The notes below the pieces were generated by a model. It was not told where the DNA came from and did not search any database. It saw only the letters and a program-made list of their open reading frames with translations. From assembly GCA_001179505.1 (NCBI GenBank), contig CDMY01000335.1, positions 14,636-62,407 on the forward strand: 47,772 bases of DNA, written 5' to 3'. The translations under genes and the position numbers were made by a program. The DNA comes from Vitrella brassicaformis (lineage: Eukaryota; Sar; Vitrellaceae). Below, piece by piece: positions 46,901-47,772 of the stretch; within the stretch, counting starts at the first letter, position 1, and each line of letters begins with the position of its first letter.

Positions 46901-47772
46901 CACCAACCCACCACACAACACACCACAGAACGAACGAACATCTCTGCCATGTCTGTCTGCCGAAAGGTGCAATGCGGTGCGGCGCGGTGCTTACAGTTGT
47001 TCGTCGTTCTGTTCGGAGTATCGACAGTTGGGGTCGTCACACACCTCACTGCGCACACACAGACAGACAGACAGAATGAACAGACGGCTGATAATAGCTC
47101 ACACACGTACCATCCCTCTGTCTGGCCGTCGTGCCAGTGGACGCCCGAGCTTGGATCCATCAGCTCCTGCAGCAGACGACTGCACACACGCACCCCACCC
47201 CACCGCAACACAACACAACACAAGACAACACATTGTCTGTGCGTGTGGTTTGTGGTGTGCGTGTGTGTATGTGTATGTGTGTGGCTGACAGCATGTCCTG
47301 CCAGATGTCGGTGGCCTGTTTGTAGAGGCGAGTGGCGTCAGTATTCACGCCAATCTGCGTGTCACACAGAGACAGAGAGGCCGTGTGTGTTGGGGATGGA
47401 TGGCCATGGCCGTTAGTCACCTTGTGGATATCAAACTTGACGCCGTGGTAAGACAGCGTACGAGATGAGAACTGGACACACACACACACACACACTACAG
47501 GCGTCTCGAAATGTGTGACGTGTGAATGTGGTGGGCCCACAACTGACTGACCAGGCCTTGAGATTTGAGGTTGATCGTGAGGCACTCCATACCTGACAGA
47601 CAGACAGACAGAGAGACCCCGACCGACCACATCAAGTCATCTTGCGGTGCGGTGCGGTGTGATTCAGCCGTCCCTCCCTCACCCACCCACCCGACACGGC
47701 ATTGTAGCTGATGCGCCTGTGCAGCGTGTTGAAGTCCACAAACGGCGTGTCCGGACCTGTAAGCAGACGCCC
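40252..47772 (-). CDS. Strawberry-notch homologue, helicase-C and C-terminal part (partial)
   Basis: The 3' portion of an SBNO-type protein, a nuclear SF2-helicase-like transcriptional co-regulator. The start and helicase motifs I-III lie beyond the window. First exons seen: 47691-47756, 47552-47592, 47421-47471, 47290-47354, 47111-47179. Landmarks in order: [88 protein letters not shown] (45590-45655), [20 protein letters not shown] (motif VI with Q..GR..R), [20 protein letters not shown]. Then come the SBNO-type downstream blocks [25 protein letters not shown], a Lys/Arg-rich acidic linker (42000-42160), and a C-terminus ending [13 protein letters not shown] 15-bp in-frame repeat gives (ERDAA)n at 46496-46534. 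Exons are numerous and short; those below 44.8 kb were assigned by continuity and hydrophobic/charged pattern, so a second gene there cannot be excluded. Confidence 0.75.
46496..46534 (-). repeat. 15-bp coding tandem repeat in SBNO gene
   Basis: GCGCTCGGCGGCGTC is repeated about 2.6 times on the plus strand. On the coding strand it encodes repeating Glu-Arg-Asp-Ala-Ala and keeps the frame, so copy-number change would alter only the charged linker after STGEAR. Confidence 0.7.

Noticed and set aside
1-47772. tRNA, rRNA or snRNA genes
   Set aside because: No cloverleaf with consensus A and B boxes, no rRNA core and no spliceosomal RNA motif was found by eye; a covariance-model search would be needed to exclude small ones.

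Overview
The window is nuclear DNA of a eukaryote with intron-dense, closely packed genes. About a dozen loci lie in 47.8 kb, with 5 to 23 exons each, and neighbouring start codons can be as little as 31 bp apart. Introns are mostly 50-150 nt, rich in TG, TGTC and GGAT repeats, and bounded by GT-AG. An AP2 domain of the alveolate/apicomplexan type, telo-box-like promoter motifs and the intron style suggest an alveolate. My best guess is a chromerid alga such as Vitrella brassicaformis. That assignment is inference; no sequence search was possible. Exon coordinates were worked out by hand. For CPSF160, IBtk, the CCZ1-like, HD-domain, SLC35F-like, FKBP, AP2 and secreted-protein genes the reading phase closes across every proposed junction.

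Layout. 139-1533 (+): the 3' part of a bestrophin-like channel. 1850-5707 (-): a family-A DNA polymerase with phage-like motifs and a degenerate exonuclease region. 5842-6948 (+): a small secreted Cys-rich protein, divergent from the polymerase. 7892-11710 (-): a CCZ1-like longin protein. 12035-13532 (+): an AP2-domain protein, divergent from it. 14302-21759 (-): CPSF160 (CPSF1). 22007-28073 (+): an IBtk-like ankyrin/RCC1 protein, divergent from CPSF160. 28794-29849 (-): an HD-domain protein of the MIOX/PhnZ type. 30111-32970 (+): an SLC35F-like drug/metabolite transporter, divergent from it. 34034-34890 (-): an ER FKBP prolyl isomerase ending in EDEL. 35465-36716 (-): a frame-broken relative of the PEP mutase/isocitrate lyase family. 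36748-38568 (+): an unrecognised presecretory protein whose intron holds a 51-bp tandem repeat. 39645-39736: a MITE with TA target duplication. 40252 to beyond 47772 (-): the helicase-C and C-terminal part of a Strawberry-notch (SBNO) homologue.

The genes do not form a pathway. They are housekeeping functions (mRNA 3' processing, chromatin/transcription, trafficking, ER folding, DNA replication) interleaved with lineage-specific genes. Most start in divergent pairs with 130-330 bp between start codons. Four of these promoter regions carry GAAACC-type or AACCCT motifs. The strongest leads are this shared promoter motif, the phage-like polymerase with an odd splice junction inside motif A, the MITE, the broken mutase gene and the orphan presecretory gene with its 51-bp intronic satellite.
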